Below are positions 6,651 to 7,846 of a stretch of 7,846 nucleotides of DNA, piece by piece (the first letter of the stretch is position 1; each line of letters begins with the position of its first letter). The stretch covers positions 1 through 7,846 of the forward strand of contig JAUVJW010000078.1 in the NCBI GenBank assembly GCA_030596465.1. Reading direction: 5' to 3'. The DNA is from Candidatus Fermentibacteraceae bacterium (GTDB lineage Bacteria > Fermentibacterota > Fermentibacteria > Fermentibacterales > JCC-6). A program made the position numbers and the translations under genes. Below the pieces are notes generated by a model. That model did not search any database, was not told the DNA's origin, and saw only the letters and a list, made by a program, of their open reading frames with translations.

Positions 6651-7109
6651 ATGTTTATTTCCACAAGAAGCAGATACGGGCTTAGAGCTCTGGTTTACCT
6701 GGCAAGAAATGGACAGGGTAATCCTTTAAGCCTGTCCGGTATAGCAGAGGCTGAAGAAATACCCATAAGATACCTGGAGCAGATATTTGGAAGGCTTCGC
6801 AGCGCTAACTTTATCCGGGGACGCAGGGGTCCCGGAGGTGGTTATGTATTAAGCAGATGTGCTTCCGATATATCCCTGCTTGATGTGATAAGAGTTCTTG
6901 AAACGGAATTTTTTCACACGGATTGTGTTCTACAATGTCCAGACTTTATAGAAAAGGAAAAGAGGATGGAAGGGAAAGTTTCCGGGTGTTCCAGAGAGGA
7001 CAGATGTCCTACGAAAAAGTTATGGACTGATATTAAAGTTATATGCGAAACCTACCTGGAAAAGAATACACTCGCCGATCTGTCCAACGGATCGCTGGAA
7101 ATGGAGTAA
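6651..7109 (+). CDS. Rrf2 family (IscR-type) iron-sulfur-responsive transcription regulator
   Basis: 152 residues, typical of Rrf2 proteins. The winged helix-turn-helix occupies about 1-68, with the family hallmarks STRSRYGLRAL (4-14), SLSGIAE, IPIRYLEQIFGRLRSANFIRGRRGPGGGY (37-65) and the wing glycines. A dimer helix and cysteine loop follow. Candidate cluster ligands are Cys92, Cys96, Cys113 and Cys119. CxxxxxC at 113-119, then PTKKLW, matches E. coli IscR Cys98/Cys104 followed by LTHALW. The residue at the IscR His107 position is Lys122, and the gap from Cys96 to Cys113 is much longer than in IscR. An Fe-S cluster is still likely, but ligation must differ. Genes for a NifU scaffold and a cysteine desulfurase follow directly, so it probably senses cluster supply and controls this operon. 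AAAGGAGG (6639-6646) gives a strong ribosome site. I use no symbol because IscR versus another Rrf2 regulator cannot be settled by eye. Confidence 0.92.
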   Translation: MFISTRSRYGLRALVYLARNGQGNPLSLSGIAEAEEIPIRYLEQIFGRLRSANFIRGRRGPGGGYVLSRCASDISLLDVIRVLETEFFHTDCVLQCPDFIEKEKRMEGKVSGCSREDRCPTKKLWTDIKVICETYLEKNTLADLSNGSLEME

Positions 7110-7116
7110 CTTCACC

Positions 7117-7641
7117 ATGTGGCAATATTCCGACATACTCATGGACCATTTCATGAACCCCAGAAATGTAGGCAATCTGGATACTCCCGACGGACATTCA
7201 GAGGTTGGTTCTCCCCAGTGCGGAGATGCCATGTTTCTTGATATTGATATAGATGATCAGGGAAAAATCGCTGACATTGCATTTAAAACATTTGGATGCG
7301 CCGGAGCTATTGCAAGTGCCTCAGCTCTTACAGAGATGTGCCGGGGTCTTCCTATTGAAGAGGCCCTGAAAATAAGAAACAGCCAGATTGCAGAATACCT
7401 TGGCGGAATGCCACCGGAGAAGTTTCACTGTTCCGTAATGGGTCATCAGGCGCTCAGGACCGCAGTAGAAGATTTTAGAGCAAAATGCAATGAGATAAAT
7501 GTGATTCTCGATGACATGGGAGTTACTCCTGTTCTGATCAGACCGGGAAGAGTCTACCTGAAAGCAAGCGATGACGCTGATGCTGTAACAAAAACTCTTA
7601 AAGAAAAGATTAAAAGAAAGATTTCAGTAGAGGTAAAGTAA
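7117..7641 (+). CDS. nifU: NifU-type iron-sulfur cluster assembly scaffold
   Basis: 174 residues. Positions 1-124 are a complete IscU/NifU N-terminal domain, which builds [2Fe-2S] and [4Fe-4S] clusters from desulfurase sulfur. The ligands are all there: Cys35 and Asp37 in QCGD, Cys61 in FKTFGCAGAIAS, and His104-Cys105 in KFHCSVMG. MWQYSD at the start and AEYLGGMPPEKFHCSVMG are closer to NifU than to IscU. The usual GCGSAIA turn reads GCAGAIA. NifU normally continues into a [2Fe-2S] ferredoxin-like domain and a CxxC Nfu domain. Here a tail of about 50 residues (125-174, NVILDDMGVTPVLI to KISVEVK) with no cysteine stands in their place. GGAG (7103-7106), inside the end of the regulator gene, serves as ribosome site. 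The stop overlaps the next ATG by one base (TAATG), so it is coupled to the desulfurase. The symbol nifU denotes domain type; a nitrogen-fixation role is not implied. Confidence 0.9.
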   Translation: MWQYSDILMDHFMNPRNVGNLDTPDGHSEVGSPQCGDAMFLDIDIDDQGKIADIAFKTFGCAGAIASASALTEMCRGLPIEEALKIRNSQIAEYLGGMPPEKFHCSVMGHQALRTAVEDFRAKCNEINVILDDMGVTPVLIRPGRVYLKASDDADAVTKTLKEKIKRKISVEVK

Positions 7642-7846
7642 TGAATACGGTGTATCTGGATAATGCTGCTACCACAAGAGTGGCTCCCGAGGTGCTGGAA
7701 GCGATGCTTCCCTTTTTGAAGGAGCAGTTTGGTAATCCGTCAAGTTTTCATACTTTTGGAAGCTTGCAGATGGAAGCAATTGAAAAGGCGAGAGGTCAGG
7801 TTGCTCGTCTTCTGGGGGCAGAATGCGAGGAGATCTATTTTACTTC
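7641..7846 (+). CDS. nifS: Cysteine desulfurase NifS/IscS, N-terminal part (cut by right edge)
   Basis: The frame starts at the ATG at 7641, within TAATG, and stays open to the right edge: 68 codons plus two bases. It begins MNTVYLDNAATTRVAPEVLEA (1-21) and continues LPFLKEQFGNPSSFHTFG to IYFT at 65-68. These are the hallmark N-terminal segments of class V aminotransferase-fold desulfurases (LDNAATT, GNPSS.H..G, and the start of the I-x-F-T-S-G-x-T-E motif). The PLP enzyme takes sulfur from L-cysteine and passes it as persulfide to the NifU scaffold encoded just upstream. The PLP lysine and the active-site cysteine loop lie beyond the window, so NifS-like and IscS-like cannot be separated. 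AGAGG (7629-7633) lies 7 bases before the start. Confidence 0.92.
   Translation, partial: MNTVYLDNAATTRVAPEVLEAMLPFLKEQFGNPSSFHTFGSLQMEAIEKARGQVARLLGAECEEIYFT

Overview
The window reads as ordinary, gene-dense chromosome of a Gram-negative-type bacterium. It carries exported proteins with Sec signal peptides, an outer-membrane-type beta-barrel candidate, a gingipain-like C25 peptidase and a NifU/NifS iron-sulfur pair. Gingipain-like peptidases together with a bacterial CASTOR/POLLUX-type channel suggest an FCB-group or neighbouring candidate phylum (for example Fermentibacterota or Cloacimonadota). This placement is an impression from protein content, not a computed taxonomy. No rRNA, tRNA, CRISPR array, insertion sequence or phage gene is visible, and no gene-free stretch exceeds about 160 bases.

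Layout. Bases 1-1811 (minus) encode the first 603 residues of a secreted C25 peptidase whose C-terminus lies beyond the left edge. It is transcribed divergently from a small barrel-like outer-membrane protein (1973-2671, plus), and both have plausible promoters in the 161-base gap. The barrel gene converges on an inositol monophosphatase family gene (2668-3483, minus). Their stop codons overlap by 4 bases, and the barrel gene's intrinsic terminator lies inside the last codons of the phosphatase gene. A second divergent gap (3484-3544) leads to a plus-strand run: a two-RCK ion-channel protein of the CASTOR/POLLUX family (3545-5374), a two-TM protein with a long extracytoplasmic helical region (5379-6101), and a signal-peptide protein with a beta-sandwich-like domain and a C-terminal TM anchor (6098-6616). 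The 4-base gap and the ATGA overlap make these three look like one translationally coupled operon.

The right part (6651-7846) is an iron-sulfur assembly operon: an Rrf2/IscR-type regulator, a NifU-type scaffold and the start of a NifS/IscS cysteine desulfurase cut by the right edge. Its promoter carries an extended -10 element and a possible half-site for the regulator.

The best candidate for something undescribed is the channel operon: a CASTOR/POLLUX-like channel coupled to two unassigned envelope proteins that could be accessory subunits or sensors. Other points of note are the terminator coded inside an opposing gene, the altered cluster-ligand pattern of the Rrf2 protein, and the cysteine-free tail that replaces the usual C-terminal domains of NifU.
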